DNA of 64,000 nucleotides, taken from contig JANYCD010000046.1 of the NCBI GenBank assembly GCA_025360425.1, positions 1 through 64,000 of the forward strand. Reading direction: 5' to 3'. The translations under genes and the position numbers were made by a program. Below the pieces are notes generated by a model. The model ran no database searches. It was not told the DNA's origin and worked only from the letters and a program-made list of their open reading frames with translations. Shown piece after piece: positions 43,756 through 59,673 of this stretch. This DNA comes from Sterolibacteriaceae bacterium. GTDB taxonomy: Bacteria; Pseudomonadota; Gammaproteobacteria; Burkholderiales; Rhodocyclaceae. How positions within the stretch are numbered: position 1 is the first letter of the stretch; every line of letters begins with the position of its first letter.

Positions 43756-46700
43756 GTGCGTCTGATAAAACTGAAATTATCCGGGTTTAAATCCTTTGTG
43801 GACCCGACGACTGTCGTTTTTCCTGGACAGTTGGCGGGAGTGGTTGGTCCTAATGGTTGCGGAAAATCGAACATCATTGATGCGGTGCGTTGGGTTCTGG
43901 GCGAGTCCAAGGCCTCCGAGCTGCGTGGTGAATCGATCCAGGATGTGATTTTCAAAGGTTCGGGGACTCGAAAAGAGGTGAGCCGGGCCAGCGTCGAACT
44001 TTTTTTTGACAATGATCAGGGCCGCGTCTCAGGGCAATGGTCCCAGTATGCGGAGATCACGGTCAAGCGCGTGCTCGACCGTGAAGGAAACTCCAGCTAC
44101 TACCTCAACAATCTGCACGTTCGCCGGCGCGATGTAATCGACCTGTTCCTCGGCACAGGCCTGGGGCCACGGGCCTACGCCATCATTGGCCAGGGCATGA
44201 TCTCCCGCATCGTCGAGGCCAAGCCGGAAGAACTGCGTTTCTTTCTGGAAGAAGCGGCGGGTATCACCAAATACAAGGAACGGCGCAAGGAAACAGAGAA
44301 TCGTCTGGAAGACGCCCGCGAAAATATCGCCCGGGTCGACGATATTCGCAATGAGCTGGAAGGGCAGATTGCCCGTTTGGAATCGCAGGCGACAGTCGCC
44401 CATCAATATTGTGATTTGCATGCGAATCTGACGCGGCGACAAAATTTGCTTTGGCTGAAAAAACGTAACGATGCCCGCGTCGATTCGATCCGTTTTTCGG
44501 GCGAGATTGACAAAGCCGGCATTCAGCTTGAGTCGCAAACTGCACAATTACGGGAAACCGAGGTCCAGGTTGAGCGCGCCCGCGAGGCCCATTTCACCGC
44601 GTCGGACACGTTGCATTCGGCACAAGCCGAGCTATATGCTGCGAATACCGAGGTCGGCAGGCTTGAGTCTGAAATCGCGCATCTACGTGAATCGCGTCAA
44701 CGTCTTGAGCAGCGCCTCACCCAGCTGGCAGCCGAAGATACCCATTGGCATGCCCAAAGTTTGCAGTTGGCGCAGGATGAAACCCGCTGGCTTGCCTTGT
44801 TGGACAATGCCCGGCTGCGGGCCACCACCGCTGCTGCGCGTCACGAAGAGGCCGCGCGCAGTCTGCCGGATATAGAAAGTGCTGTACAAGTGGCCGGCAG
44901 TGCGGTTGCCGAAGCAAGACGCGCACTGAGTGAAGCAGAGCAGGGTGCCCGCTTGGCGGACGTCAACCAAGGACACGCTTTGCGTGCATTGGAGAATCTG
45001 ACGCAGCGAAGAGTCAGGCTGGAAGAAGAAACAGCCGCCCTGAATGCTCCCGATCCGGTCGAACTTGATACGGCCAGGAACGCCCAAGCCGAAGCCGGAC
45101 GTAATCTCCAATCACAGCAGCAGAGACTGGGCGAACTTCAAACTCAGCTTCCCATAAGGGAAGCACTGCTGAAGTCGGCTCGCGAAAATTTACAGGCCGC
45201 TCATCGGCAATCGACCGAAACCCGCGCACGGCGCGATGCCCTTCAGCAGTTGCAGGAACGGGTTCGGCCAAGTGGCGAGATTGGTGATTGGCTGCAAGCG
45301 CATGGCTTGTCCTCTGCCCAACCGTTATGGAAAACGCTTCATGTCGATGCTGGCTGGGAAACTGCGATAGAAGCGGTATTGCGTGAGCGATTGGCAGCAC
45401 TGGCGACTGATATCGATACTGCCAACAAAGCGCTTGCCTCCCCACCACCGGCGACGTTGGCCTTGGCGTTGTCCGACAGCACTGTCGCACAGGTCGCCGG
45501 TTTGGACTCGTTGCGCAGCAAGGTCCGTTGCGATGACCCACGCTGGGCCTGTGTCCTGGATGAATGGCTGGCAGGTATTACCGCGGTTGCAGACCTTGCC
45601 GTGGCACCAGAAGGACCGGGCCAGGTTTTGGTCAATCAGAGCGGGCATCTGCGCACCGTTCATGGCGTGATTCTATACGTGCCGGACACCCGAACGCATG
45701 GCGCGATTGAGCGCCAGAGGGAGATTGAGGAACTCAGTGTTCTGATCACGCATTGTCAACAGAAAGAAGAGGCCACCCGGGCAGCACAGCAGGCGGCAGA
45801 GCGTCACCTTGCGGAAACGCAAGCCGCGTTAACCCAGTGCCGACGTGATGTTCAGGAAAGCCAACAGAAGGCTCATGCCGTTCAGGTCGAAGTCCTTAAA
45901 CTGACTCAAGCCTATGCGCGTTTCGATGAGCGCTCGGCGCAGATAGCACGTGATCTGGAAGACATCCTACGTGGTGAAGAAGCCGAGCGCAGCGCGAAGT
46001 CGCGCGCCGAAGTTGACGCGGGTGGTTGGCGCGAGCAACTGGATCTGATACGCGCCAAACTTGAACAGGCGCTTGATCAGCAGCGGCTACATGACACCGC
46101 GTTGCGTGAGGCGCGCGCACTCGAACAGCAGCTCGCACGCGAAGCACAGGAAGCAGGGTTTTCCGAACGCGAATGCATTGCCAAGCTCGAAGACCTTGGC
46201 CGTGCCGCGGAAACCGCGCGCGGGCAGCTTGAACGCATTGGCGGAGAAACCGCAAACGCTGGCGAGGAACTGGCCGGCATCAGTGACATCGTTCTGCAAG
46301 AACAGTTGCAATCGGCGCTGGCAACTACGCAGGGTCGTGAAGCGCTTGTGGTGGAGCGTCGCAATGCGCTGGAAGCGGCTGCACTTGAGCTGCGCACGCT
46401 TGATGAAACCCGCCTCAAGCTGGAACAAGGACTAAACCCGTTACGAGATCGCATCAATGATCTAAAGCTCAAACAGCAAGCGGCACAGCTTAATGAAGAG
46501 CAATATCAGCAGCGCCTGAGTGAAGCCAATGTTCACAGCGAGGCTGACGAATTATTGATCGCCGTCGACTTGGTGCCGGGCCTTAAGGAAAGTGTCCTGC
46601 AAGGCGATATCGCTCGACTCAATGCTGAAATAGAGTTGCTTGGCCCGGTCAATCTGGCCGCACTGGAAGAATTGAAATCAGCATCGGAACGCAAGGGCTT

Positions 46701-47258
46701 TCTCGATGCCCAGTCAGGTGATCTGACTGAAGCAATTCAGACACTGGAAGACGCCATTCGCCGCATTGATCGCGAAACGCGTGAGCAATTGCAGGAGACT
46801 TATGACGCGGTCAATGGCCATTTCGGAACTTTGTTTCCCCAACTGTTCGGTGGCGGCGAGGCCAGATTGATTCTCACCGGGGATGAAATTCTGGATGCAG
46901 GTATCCAGATCATGGCCCAGCCGCCGGGCAAGAAAAATACAACGATTCATTTGCTGTCGGGTGGCGAAAAGGCGTTGACCGCCATAGCGCTGGTGTTCGC
47001 ATTGTTCCAGCTCAATCCGGCGCCCTTCTGCCTGCTTGACGAGGTAGATGCACCGCTGGACGACAGCAACACTGACCGCTTCTGCGAATTGGTCAAACGC
47101 ATGTCGCAGCACACGCAATTCATCTTTATCTCCCACAACAAGATTGCCATGGAAATGGCCCAGCATCTGATCGGCGTCACCATGCAGGAACGTGGCGTGT
47201 CACGTGTTGTGGAGGTAGATATGGAAGAGGCGTTGCGCATGGCTGAAGAGACTGCTGC

Positions 47259-47262
<4 letters not shown>
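43756..47262 (+). CDS. smc: Chromosome segregation protein SMC
   Basis: An 1168-residue condensin ATPase. GTG start, then [13 protein letters not shown]. Walker [10 protein letters not shown] is at about 32-40; coiled coils run from about 170 to 500 and 650 to 980 with a hinge between them (about 500-640, [21 protein letters not shown]). The C-terminal signature [17 protein letters not shown] is followed by Walker [16 protein letters not shown]. It lies in an operon with zipA, ligA, galU and hpt. Confidence 0.97.
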
Positions 47263-51248
<3,986 letters not shown>

Positions 51249-51252
<4 letters not shown>

Positions 51253-51794
51253 CGCGCGACGAAGCGCTGGAGATTCTGGGAAATGCGGAGCAAATCTGCT
51301 CTGCCGCCGAAGTCACCGCTGCGGTGAGTCGGGTAGCAGGTGAGGTTACGACGCTGTTGGCCGGTTGCAATCCACTGGTGCTGGCCGTCATGGGTGGGGC
51401 GACAATTTTCGCCGGGCATCTGTTGCCGCAACTCGCATTTCCTCTGGAGTACGACTACCTGCACGCCTCGCGTTATGGGGATGCAACCACCGGCGGCGAA
51501 CTGGCCTGGATCGTGGAACCGCGCAGCTCGGTGAATGGGCGCACGGTACTGCTGGTGGATGACATCCTTGATGAGGGCATCACGCTGGCCGCGATCAAGC
51601 AGCGCCTGCTGGCACAGGGCGCCTTGGCTTGTCATACCGTGGTCTTTACCGACAAGAACATTGGTCGCCCAAAGCCCATCGTGGCGGACTTTGTCGGGCT
51701 CACGTTGCCGAACCGTTATGTGTTCGGGTTTGGCATGGATATCCGCGGTGCCTGGCGCAATTTGCCCGCAATTTACGCGCTCAAGAACAGCTAA
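51249..51794 (+). CDS. hpt: Hypoxanthine-guanine phosphoribosyltransferase
   Basis: A 181-residue type I phosphoribosyltransferase for purine salvage. PRPP-binding motif [15 protein letters not shown] at 98-112, [11 protein letters not shown] before it, and C-terminal [18 protein letters not shown]. It overlaps the galU stop (ATGA) and ends the smc operon. Convergent with typA, with only 22 bp between; no clear terminator seen. Confidence 0.9.
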
Positions 51795-51816
51795 AAAGTC
51801 GAGCTGTCGCCGGGTA

Positions 51817-53637
51817 TTAGACGACCTGCTCGGCCCGATTGGCTTTCTTGCGGTCTTGTTCCTTGAGGTAGCGTTTGCGCAATCGAATCGATTTCGGCGT
51901 GATCTCCACCAATTCATCATCCGCAATGAACTCAACGGCGGATTCGAGCGTGATCTGAATGGGTGGCACCAGCCGCACGGCTTCGTCAGTACCAGAAGAA
52001 CGCACATTGGTCAGTTGCTTGCCTTTGATCGGGTTCACCACGAGATCGTTGTCGCGGCTATGGATCCCGATGATGATGCCTTCGTAAAGCGGGTCGCCGT
52101 GATTGACAAACATCCTGCCACGATCCTGCAGCTTCCAAAGCGCATAGGCGACGGCAGGGCCGTCTTCGGCTGAAATCAGCACGCCATTGCGGCGCTCAGC
52201 CATGGTGCCTGCCATGGGACCGTAGTCGTCGAATACGTGACTGGCAAGGCCTGTGCCACGGGTCAGGGTAAGAAATTCGCCCTGAAAGCCGATCAGGCCA
52301 CGCGCCGGAATGCGATATTCGAGTCGGACGCGTCCCTTGGCATCCGATTGCATGTCTTGCAGATCGCCACGGCGACGACCGAGTTCTTCCATCACGCCGC
52401 CCTGATTAGCCTCTTCCACGTCCACGGTGAGCAATTCATACGGTTCGCACTTCTCACCGTTGATCTCCTTGTAGAGCACTCGGGGACGGGACACTGCCAG
52501 TTCGTAGCCCTCACGCCGCATGGTCTCCAGCAAAATCGTCAGATGCAATTCACCCCGGCCTGAAACCAGAAATACATCGGCATCCTCGGTGTCTTCGACG
52601 CGCAGCGCGACATTGGCGAGCAGTTCTTTTTGCAGGCGGTCACGAATTTGACGGCTGGTGACAAACTTGCCTTCCTTGCCGGCCAGCGGCGAGGTATTGA
52701 CCTGAAAGTTCATGGTCAAAGTGGGCTCATCGACGACCAGAGGCGGCATACCGACAGGATTGATTGGGTCGCAGACGGTCACGCCGATCCCAACCTGCTC
52801 AACACCCGTGACCAACACGATGTCACCGGCTTCGGCTGATTCCGCCGATTCGCGTTCCAGCCCTTTGAACATCAGAATCTGACCAACCTTGGCCTTGCCC
52901 TTTGGTTCGTCACCATACATCACTACGACTTCCTGACCCGGCTTCAGGCGGCCTTGCTTGATGCGGCCAATTCCGATGCGGCCGACGTAGCTGGAGTAAT
53001 CGAGGGAGCAAATTTGCAATTGCAGCGGTCCGTCCGGATTGACGTCGGGCTGCGGTGTGTACTTGAGGATCGCTTCATAGAGCGGGCGCATGTCGGTGCC
53101 CGGTTTGTCTGCATCAAGCATCGCATAGCCGTTCAGCGCCGAGGCGAAAATTACCGGGAAATCGAGTTGCTCTTCTGTAGCGCCAAGTTTGTCGAAAAGA
53201 TCAAACGTATGATTGATCACCCAGTCCGGGCGTGCACCTGGACGATCGATCTTGTTGACCACCACAATTGGTTTGAGGCCCAGCGCCAGCGCCTTGCGCG
53301 TCACGAAACGCGTCTGCGGCATGGGCCCTTCGACCGCGTCCACCAGCAGCAAAACGCCGTCCACCATGGACAGTACACGCTCCACTTCGCCGCCGAAATC
53401 GGCATGGCCCGGGGTGTCCACAATATTGATGTGGGTGCCTTCAAAATTGATGGCGCAGTTCTTCGCCAGAATGGTTATGCCGCGTTCCTTTTCCAGATCA
53501 TTGGAATCCATCACCCGCTCGGTAACCTGCTGGTAAGCGGCGAAGGTGCCGGACTGCCGCAGCAATTGGTCAACCAGCGTGGTTTTGCCGTGGTCGACGT
53601 GAGCGATGATGGCGATGTTTCTGAGGGAACGCGACAT
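51817..53637 (-). CDS. typA: Translational GTPase TypA/BipA
   Basis: A 606-residue ribosome-binding GTPase for growth under stress and low temperature, also involved in 50S assembly. G1 [15 protein letters not shown], switch region [11 protein letters not shown]3 [16 protein letters not shown]4 NKID; then EF-G-like domains II, III, V and the BipA C-terminal domain. Start 53637 ([10 protein letters not shown]); the longer frame has no family support. Confidence 0.97.
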   Translation of the reverse strand: MSRSLRNIAIIAHVDHGKTTLVDQLLRQSGTFAAYQQVTERVMDSNDLEKERGITILAKNCAINFEGTHINIVDTPGHADFGGEVERVLSMVDGVLLLVDAVEGPMPQTRFVTRKALALGLKPIVVVNKIDRPGARPDWVINHTFDLFDKLGATEEQLDFPVIFASALNGYAMLDADKPGTDMRPLYEAILKYTPQPDVNPDGPLQLQICSLDYSSYVGRIGIGRIKQGRLKPGQEVVVMYGDEPKGKAKVGQILMFKGLERESAESAEAGDIVLVTGVEQVGIGVTVCDPINPVGMPPLVVDEPTLTMNFQVNTSPLAGKEGKFVTSRQIRDRLQKELLANVALRVEDTEDADVFLVSGRGELHLTILLETMRREGYELAVSRPRVLYKEINGEKCEPYELLTVDVEEANQGGVMEELGRRRGDLQDMQSDAKGRVRLEYRIPARGLIGFQGEFLTLTRGTGLASHVFDDYGPMAGTMAERRNGVLISAEDGPAVAYALWKLQDRGRMFVNHGDPLYEGIIIGIHSRDNDLVVNPIKGKQLTNVRSSGTDEAVRLVPPIQITLESAVEFIADDELVEITPKSIRLRKRYLKEQDRKKANRAEQVV

Positions 53638-53811
53638 AATGTTTTTTGCAGTGCAACAAAAGGGCGCGCATTGTACCACTTTCCTTGCTGGGCTTCCCGA
53701 GGGATGGGCCGTATCGTTACCCGTCTGGTTTAACGGCAGCAGACGTTCTTGTCCGAATGCGGTCAAAAGGGTACATGCTAGAATCCGCGCGCTTTTTCAG
53801 GAGATGCATGA

Positions 53812-54552
53812 ATGCTTGCAATCATCGGTGGCAGCGGCCTGACCCGGCTTGCCAACCTGGATGTTTCCCGTCGCGAAGTAGTACGAACACCGTTTGGCGA
53901 CCCTTCCGGGGCATTGACCTTTGGTCGGTTGGGAGGGGCTGAGGTGGTATTTCTCGCCAGGCACGGGTATGGGCATACGATTCCTCCGCATCTGGTCAAT
54001 TATCGGGCCAACCTGTGGGCGATTGCCAAGGTAGCCAAGGCTGATCGCATCATTTCAGTGGCCTCTGTTGGCGGAATTCGTGCACATCTCGGACCTGGAA
54101 CCCTTGTGGTTCCACATCAAATCATTGATTACACTTGGGGGAGATCCTCAACGTTTTTTGAGGGGGGCGAAAGCAAGGTGATCCACGTGGACTTCACTCA
54201 TCCCTATGACACGGCATTGCGGGGAGAATTGATCCAAATCGCCCGCATTGTGGGTCAGACGGTTATCGATGGATCTGTCTACGCGGCTACGCAGGGGCCA
54301 CGCCTCGAAACGGCTGCCGAAATCAATCGACTTGAGCAAGATGGCGTCGACATCGTTGGTATGACCGGCATGCCCGAAGCTGTCCTCGCGCGTGAACTTG
54401 AAATTTCCTATGCCGCCCTGTGCGTAGTCGCGAACTGGGCGGCAGGTCGAGCCGACAGTAGTCAGGGCATTCACTTTGAAAGCATCGAAGAAGTCTTGCA
54501 CGCATCCCTGGCTCAGGCGCGTCTGATCATTGAAGGCTTTTGCTCATCATGA
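53812..54552 (+). CDS. mtnP: S-methyl-5'-thioinosine phosphorylase (MTAP/PNP family)
   Basis: A 246-residue nucleoside phosphorylase. GGSGL at 6-10 and [18 protein letters not shown] bind phosphate and substrate. [15 protein letters not shown] and the C-terminal [13 protein letters not shown] are typical of the MTAP-like family. In proteobacteria the related enzyme often acts on methylthioinosine; which substrate is used here cannot be read. Its stop overlaps the def start. Confidence 0.85.
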   Translation: MLAIIGGSGLTRLANLDVSRREVVRTPFGDPSGALTFGRLGGAEVVFLARHGYGHTIPPHLVNYRANLWAIAKVAKADRIISVASVGGIRAHLGPGTLVVPHQIIDYTWGRSSTFFEGGESKVIHVDFTHPYDTALRGELIQIARIVGQTVIDGSVYAATQGPRLETAAEINRLEQDGVDIVGMTGMPEAVLARELEISYAALCVVANWAAGRADSSQGIHFESIEEVLHASLAQARLIIEGFCSS

Positions 54553-55076
54553 TCCGCCGGGTACTGCGCATGGGTGACCCGCATTTGCTGCGCGTAGCGC
54601 AGCCAGTCATTACATTCGGCACTGCTGAGTTGAAGTCGTTAATCCAGGACATGATGGATACCATGGCCGAAGAAAACGGTGTCGGCTTGGCTGCGCCACA
54701 GATTGACGTTGATTTGCGGATCGTAATTTTCGGTTTTGAATCCAGCGAACGCTATCCTACTGCGGATGCCGTGCCGTTCACGACTCTCGTGAACCCGGAG
54801 TTGACTCCCCTATCAAGCGAAGAAGAAGAGGGCTGGGAAGGTTGCCTCTCGGTACCGGGCTTGCGTGGATGGGTGCCGCGATTTCAGCATCTGAAATATG
54901 CAGGTTTTGATATTGATGGAAACCGCATCGAACGCGAAGTAGAGGGTTTCCATGCGCGCGTCGTGCAGCACGAGTGCGACCATCTTGACGGCATACTTTA
55001 CCCGATGCGTGTGCGCGACTTGCGTTTGTTTGGGTTCAGTGAAGAACTCGGATTGGCTCATTTGCCCGATGATTGA
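54549..55076 (+). CDS. def: Peptide deformylase
   Basis: A 175-residue metalloenzyme removing the formyl group from nascent proteins. All three motifs are present: [22 protein letters not shown] (metal-binding Cys) and [11 protein letters not shown] (HEXXH). It starts at 54549, overlapping the mtnP stop (ATGA). The fmt gene is not adjacent, so this may be a second deformylase. Confidence 0.95.
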   Translation: MIRRVLRMGDPHLLRVAQPVITFGTAELKSLIQDMMDTMAEENGVGLAAPQIDVDLRIVIFGFESSERYPTADAVPFTTLVNPELTPLSSEEEEGWEGCLSVPGLRGWVPRFQHLKYAGFDIDGNRIEREVEGFHARVVQHECDHLDGILYPMRVRDLRLFGFSEELGLAHLPDD

Positions 55077-55118
55077 GCCAAACTGATTCCGGCTTGGTTC
55101 GTTTGCGTCCGTTGTAAT

Positions 55119-55133
55119 CCGCTAGTAAAGCGG
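55119..55133. terminator. Small hairpin between def and glnD
   Basis: CCGCT-AGTAA-AGCGG followed by TTGTATTT in the 102-bp gap between convergent genes. The stem is only 5 bp and the T-run is poor, so this is a weak candidate. Confidence 0.3.
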
Positions 55134-55178
55134 TTGTATTTGCGGGTAACAAGCCGTGCGCATCCGTTTTTCAGACTT

Positions 55179-57761
55179 TTAGATCTGAAGCGTCTTCAGT
55201 AACTCCTGCTCCAACCGCACCAGGGTCGCCGCTTGCGCAAGCTCCGCACCGCTGATCAGAAACGTATCTTCAGCCCGCTCACCCAGCGTGTTGATCTTGG
55301 CAGTTTGCAGGTCAATGCCATGTTCGCTGAGAATCCGTGCCACATCGAACAGCAGCCCCGGGCGATCAGCGGCAGTAATTGACATCAGGTATTGACTACC
55401 TCTTTCGTCGGCACGAATTTCCACTTCTGGAAGAATCGGAAAATGCTTGACCTGCCGGGAAAGCCTGCCGCGCGAAGGTGGCGTCAGCTTGGTGCGGGAC
55501 TGCAAAATTTTTGTCAGGTCATGCTCGACCAGGGTCATCATGTCGCGATAAGGTATCGCGTCATCGACACCCATCAGGACAAAACTGTCAAGCGCATAAC
55601 GATGGCGCGTGGTGTGGATCTTGGCGTCGAGAATCGAATAGCCGATCTGCGAAAAAAAACCACAGAGGCGCGCAAATAATTCAGGCTGGTCAGGACAGAA
55701 CACCATCACCTGGAGCCCCTCGCCAACAGGATTAAGGCGGGCTTTGATCACTGGCGAATCTGATGTCGGACGGTAATGCAGGGTCCGGGTGTGCCAAGCG
55801 ATTTCCTCAGCGTCGTGGCGCATGAAATAGGGCGTGTCAAGTTGTTCCCACAGCGCGGCTTCGCTATCACGAGCAAGGCCGCGATAGCGCAGTAAACGGC
55901 GTGCCTCTTCCTGCCTTTCTCCCACGCCATGCATCTGTGGCGGTGCGTCACCACGCAGTTGCAGCATGGTCATCCGGAATAGATCTTCAAGCAGCTTGCC
56001 TTTCCATGCATTCCACACTTTGGGGCTGGTGCCGCGGATGTCGGCCACTGTCAGCAGATAAAGCGCCGTCAATCGGCGCTCGGTTTGTACAGTCTTGGCA
56101 AAGGTGCGTGCAACTTCGGGATCTGAAAGATCCTGCTTTTGCGCCACTGATGACATGGTGAGGTGGTATTCAACGAGAAATACCACGAGCTCTGTATCTT
56201 CGCTCCTGATGCCGTGATTACGACAGAATCGACGCGCATCGGCCATACCCAATTTGGAATGATCACCGCCGCGTCCTTTGGCAATGTCATGGAACAGTGC
56301 AGCAACGTAGAGCACCCAGTAGCGTTCAAAACCGGCACTGAGACGGGTGCAAAAAGGATACTCGTGGGCAAACTCGATCATGGTGAAACGCCGCAAGTTG
56401 CGGATCACCTGCATGATGTGCTGGTCGACGGTATAGACATGGAACAAATCGTGCTGCATCTGTCCGACGATCCGACCGAATGCGGGAAGATAGCGCCCCA
56501 GCGTGTCGTACTGATTCATCCGCCGTAACGCATGGATCAGATGTTTTTGCTGAAACAGTTGCAGGAACAATTGCCGATTTTCGGGATCGCGGCGAAAACT
56601 CGCGTTGATCCGTGGTCGGGCCTGCCACAGTGCACGCAGTGTGCGGGCCGTCATGCCTGCAAGTTCGGGGCGTTGTTCAAGCAGCAGGAAACTTTTCAGG
56701 ATGCAGGCAGGGTGCTGCTCAAAAACATCGTCATTCCGGATGTCGAGCAGATTGCGAACTGACTGAAAGTGCTGGTCAATGCGCAATGCGGCCGCCGGTT
56801 GATCCGGGAACAGCCGTGTCCCGAGATTTTGCAACACCAACGTGTTCAATTGGGTCACAAGTTTGGCATTGCGGTAATAACGCTGCATCAAAATTTCGGC
56901 GGCCCGTTTGGCACCATTACCCACAACACCCATGGCGTGCGCCAAACCTTCCTGATAGTCGAACAGGAGTCTGTCCTCTTTGCGCATGACGAAATAATGC
57001 AATCGAATTCGCAGGTGGCTCAGATACTGCTCCGCGCGTTTGAGCTGGCGCGCTTCTTCTGCTGTCACCAGTCCGGGGGCAATCATGTCTGACCAGTTTT
57101 TTCCGAAGCCAGCCGCGCGCGCGGTCCACATAATGACTTGCAAATCGCGCAATCCGCCCGGACTTTCCTTGCAGTTGGGTTCCAGGCTGTAAGGGGTGTC
57201 GTTGTGGCGGGCGTAGCGCTCCGCCTGTTCAAGCTGCTTGGCTTTGAAAAAATCTTGTGCGTTGCTGACCCTGGCAACCCGACTGCCGAGCTCGGCAAAC
57301 AATGCGCGGCTGCCGGCGAGATAGCGCGACTCCAACAGTGTGGTTTGGATCGTAATATCGCGCATCGCCAAGTCAACACATTCGCCGGGCGTGCGCACGC
57401 TATGGCCGACATCAAGCCCGATGTCCCACAACAAACCCACCAGTTGCTCCAGCTTTGGCTCGGTCTCCGGATCGAATCCCTCAGGGATCAGCAACAGCAA
57501 ATCCACGTCGGAAGCCGGATACAGCTCACCTCGACCATAACCGCCAACGGCCACCAAAGCCAGACCGGGCGGTATGCGGAGTTGCTTCCACAAATCGCAG
57601 AGTGCCTGATCCACAAGACGGGCAAGTGCGCGCAGCAATCCACCAGCATTGGCGTTTTTGCTATAGGCGGCTTGCAGTCCGGCGCGTCCGGCTAACAGGC
57701 GCGCACGATAATCTCCGATCAGGGTACGTGGATCGGTTCCGGCCAGGGCCGTTCGTGGCAT
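55179..57761 (-). CDS. glnD: Bifunctional uridylyltransferase/uridylyl-removing enzyme
   Basis: An 860-residue nitrogen sensor that adds UMP to PII at low glutamine and removes it at high glutamine. Nucleotidyltransferase site VGGYGRGELYPASDVDLLLL at about 69-88, HD hydrolase domain with ALFHDIAKGRGGDHS at about 495, and two C-terminal ACT domains (about 690-860) that bind glutamine. It starts one nucleotide after the map stop; map-glnD linkage is common. Confidence 0.97.
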   Translation of the reverse strand: MPRTALAGTDPRTLIGDYRARLLAGRAGLQAAYSKNANAGGLLRALARLVDQALCDLWKQLRIPPGLALVAVGGYGRGELYPASDVDLLLLIPEGFDPETEPKLEQLVGLLWDIGLDVGHSVRTPGECVDLAMRDITIQTTLLESRYLAGSRALFAELGSRVARVSNAQDFFKAKQLEQAERYARHNDTPYSLEPNCKESPGGLRDLQVIMWTARAAGFGKNWSDMIAPGLVTAEEARQLKRAEQYLSHLRIRLHYFVMRKEDRLLFDYQEGLAHAMGVVGNGAKRAAEILMQRYYRNAKLVTQLNTLVLQNLGTRLFPDQPAAALRIDQHFQSVRNLLDIRNDDVFEQHPACILKSFLLLEQRPELAGMTARTLRALWQARPRINASFRRDPENRQLFLQLFQQKHLIHALRRMNQYDTLGRYLPAFGRIVGQMQHDLFHVYTVDQHIMQVIRNLRRFTMIEFAHEYPFCTRLSAGFERYWVLYVAALFHDIAKGRGGDHSKLGMADARRFCRNHGIRSEDTELVVFLVEYHLTMSSVAQKQDLSDPEVARTFAKTVQTERRLTALYLLTVADIRGTSPKVWNAWKGKLLEDLFRMTMLQLRGDAPPQMHGVGERQEEARRLLRYRGLARDSEAALWEQLDTPYFMRHDAEEIAWHTRTLHYRPTSDSPVIKARLNPVGEGLQVMVFCPDQPELFARLCGFFSQIGYSILDAKIHTTRHRYALDSFVLMGVDDAIPYRDMMTLVEHDLTKILQSRTKLTPPSRGRLSRQVKHFPILPEVEIRADERGSQYLMSITAADRPGLLFDVARILSEHGIDLQTAKINTLGERAEDTFLISGAELAQAATLVRLEQELLKTLQI

Positions 57762-57762
57762 C

Positions 57763-58563
57763 TCAGACGGCGTTACACGGCATGGAAGGAGCGCCGGCAG
57801 ATTGCGTCAACACCTCGTAGCCGCTTTCTGTGACCAAGATGGTGTGCTCCCATTGGGCGGAGAGGCTGCGATCCTTGGTGACAATGGTCCAGCCATCGGG
57901 TAGTTCCGAAATGGCAGCTTTCCCCGCATTGATCATGGGTTCGATGGTGAACGTCATGCCCGGCAAAATTTCCACGCCGGTACCGGCCTTGCCGTAGTGC
58001 AGAACCTGGGGCTCGTCATGGAAATTGCGACCGATGCCGTGGCCGCAAAATTCCCGCACCACTGAAAATCCATTTTTCTCGGCATGTTTTTGGATAGCCG
58101 CGCCGATATCACCCAGCCTCGCATTGGGTTTCACTTGGGCAATGCCTAACCACAGGCATTCGTAGGTGATGGCGCACAGCCTTTTTGCCAGAATTGAAGC
58201 CTCGCCGACGACGAACATGCGACTGGTATCCCCATGAAACCCATCCTTGATCGTCGTGATGTCGAGATTGATGATGTCGCCTTTTTTCAACGGGCGTTCG
58301 TTCGGAATGCCATGACAGACTTGGTGATTGACCGAGGCGCATATTGACTTCGGGTACGGTTTGTAGCCCGGCGGCGCGTAATTGAGAGGTGCGGCAATGC
58401 AGCCTTGCACGTTGACCATGTAATCGTGGCATAGCCGATCCAGCTCTTCGGTGGTCACGCCGGGCCGCACATGGGGCTCAATGTAGTCAAGGACTTCCCC
58501 GGCCAATCGGCCGGCGACGCGCATTTTTTCGATTTCTTCCGGGGTCTTGAGGGTGATACTCAT
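57763..58563 (-). CDS. map: Methionine aminopeptidase, type I
   Basis: A 266-residue dinuclear metalloprotease that removes initiator Met. Family landmarks: MRVAGRLAGEVLDYI, SVNHQVCHGIPNE, INLDITTIKDGFHGDTSRMF (two ligand Asp), EFCGHGIGRNFHDEPQV (ligand His) and FTIEPMI (ligand Glu). Divergent from rpsB, which is its usual place. Confidence 0.97.
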   Translation of the reverse strand: MSITLKTPEEIEKMRVAGRLAGEVLDYIEPHVRPGVTTEELDRLCHDYMVNVQGCIAAPLNYAPPGYKPYPKSICASVNHQVCHGIPNERPLKKGDIINLDITTIKDGFHGDTSRMFVVGEASILAKRLCAITYECLWLGIAQVKPNARLGDIGAAIQKHAEKNGFSVVREFCGHGIGRNFHDEPQVLHYGKAGTGVEILPGMTFTIEPMINAGKAAISELPDGWTIVTKDRSLSAQWEHTILVTESGYEVLTQSAGAPSMPCNAV

Positions 58564-58635
58564 CGCGATTCTTTGATTTGTCTTGGTTTGAAGCGCCTCA
58601 TTTTAACCGTCCCGAGTTCGATTGCCTTGATTGTC

Positions 58636-58665
58636 TTGATGAAAACCCTGTGAAAACGCTATAAT
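58636..58665 (+). promoter_or_regulatory. Sigma-70 promoter candidate for rpsB-tsf
   Basis: TTGATG (58636-58641), 18 bp, TATAAT (58660-58665), followed by a GC-rich discriminator (CGGCGG) typical of stringently controlled promoters. It leaves a leader of about 130 nt before rpsB that could carry S2-dependent control. Confidence 0.65.
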
Positions 58666-58802
58666 CGGCGGATTGCTTTTTTCGACCATCGCAGCATAAG
58701 GTCGGTTAAAGCAAAATTCGCACGCCAGGCGCCGAGTGGGTGATCCCGAAAGGGTTGCATACGGCCAGGCGGAGGTTCCCAACCCATATCGGAGATCATT
58801 CG

Positions 58803-59558
58803 ATGAGTACTACCATGCGCCAAATGCTGGAGGCGGGCGTCCATTTCGGACACCAGACCCGTTTCTGGAACCCCAAGATGGCCCCGTATATTTTCGGCCA
58901 CCGCAACAAAATTCATATCGTCAACCTGGAAACCACGCTGGTTAAATACCAGGAGGCAATCAGTTTCCTCAAAAAGATGTCGGCCAAGAAGGGCACTGTC
59001 CTTTTTGTCAGCACCAAACGTCAAGCACGCGAAATCCTTGCCGAAGAGGCTCAGCGCGCCGGCATGCCCTTCGTGGATGAGCGCTGGCTTGGCGGCATGC
59101 TGACCAATTTCAAGACCGTCAAGCTTTCGATCAAGCGTCTCAAGGATCTTGAGCAGATGGCGCTGGATGGCAGCATGGAACGCCTGAGCAAGAAAGAGGC
59201 GCTGGTGGCAAGTCGAGAACTCGAAAAATTGCAGAAGAGCATCGGTGGCATCAAGGACATGGTCGGCCTGCCCGATGCCTTGTTTGTGATCGATGTCGGC
59301 TATCACAAAATCGCCATTACCGAAGCGAACAAGCTCGGGATTCCGGTGGTCGGCGTGGTCGACACCAACCACTCGCCGGAAGGTATTTCCTATGTGATTC
59401 CTGGCAACGACGACTCCAGTCGGGCGATTCGCCTGTACGCGCGTGGCGCAGCCGATGCCATCCTTGAAGGACGCGACCAGTCGTTGAACGAAGTGGTTCA
59501 GGCCATGGCCGGCGACGATGAGTTCGTCGAAGTCGAGGAAGAAGCAAAAGACCAGTAA
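58803..59558 (+). CDS. rpsB: 30S ribosomal protein S2
   Basis: A 251-residue ribosomal protein. Start 58803 ([20 protein letters not shown]) has GGAG 8 nt upstream; an in-frame ATG at 58740 lies in the leader. Landmarks: [35 protein letters not shown], and an acidic C-terminus. First gene of the rpsB-dxr operon. Confidence 0.98.
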   Translation: MSTTMRQMLEAGVHFGHQTRFWNPKMAPYIFGHRNKIHIVNLETTLVKYQEAISFLKKMSAKKGTVLFVSTKRQAREILAEEAQRAGMPFVDERWLGGMLTNFKTVKLSIKRLKDLEQMALDGSMERLSKKEALVASRELEKLQKSIGGIKDMVGLPDALFVIDVGYHKIAITEANKLGIPVVGVVDTNHSPEGISYVIPGNDDSSRAIRLYARGAADAILEGRDQSLNEVVQAMAGDDEFVEVEEEAKDQ

Positions 59559-59572
59559 AGGCATTTCTCCGT

Positions 59573-59639
59573 CAGAAACACGTGAGAGACTTGGGAAACC
59601 TCGGTTTTTCCCGGCTCCGCTGGTGTCTCGGTGTTTCTG
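59573..59639. repeat. Palindromic repeat, type C, between rpsB and tsf
   Basis: Outer arms CAGAAACACGTGAGAGAC (59573-59590) and GGTGTCTCGGTGTTTCTG (59622-59639) are near-complements; an inner hairpin GGGAAA ... TTTCCC (59593-59598, 59607-59612) stacks inside. It may act as an attenuator or processing site between the two genes. Confidence 0.7.
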
Positions 59640-59673
59640 GCAACTCATTCGATTTTGATTTTGGAGTAGTTTC

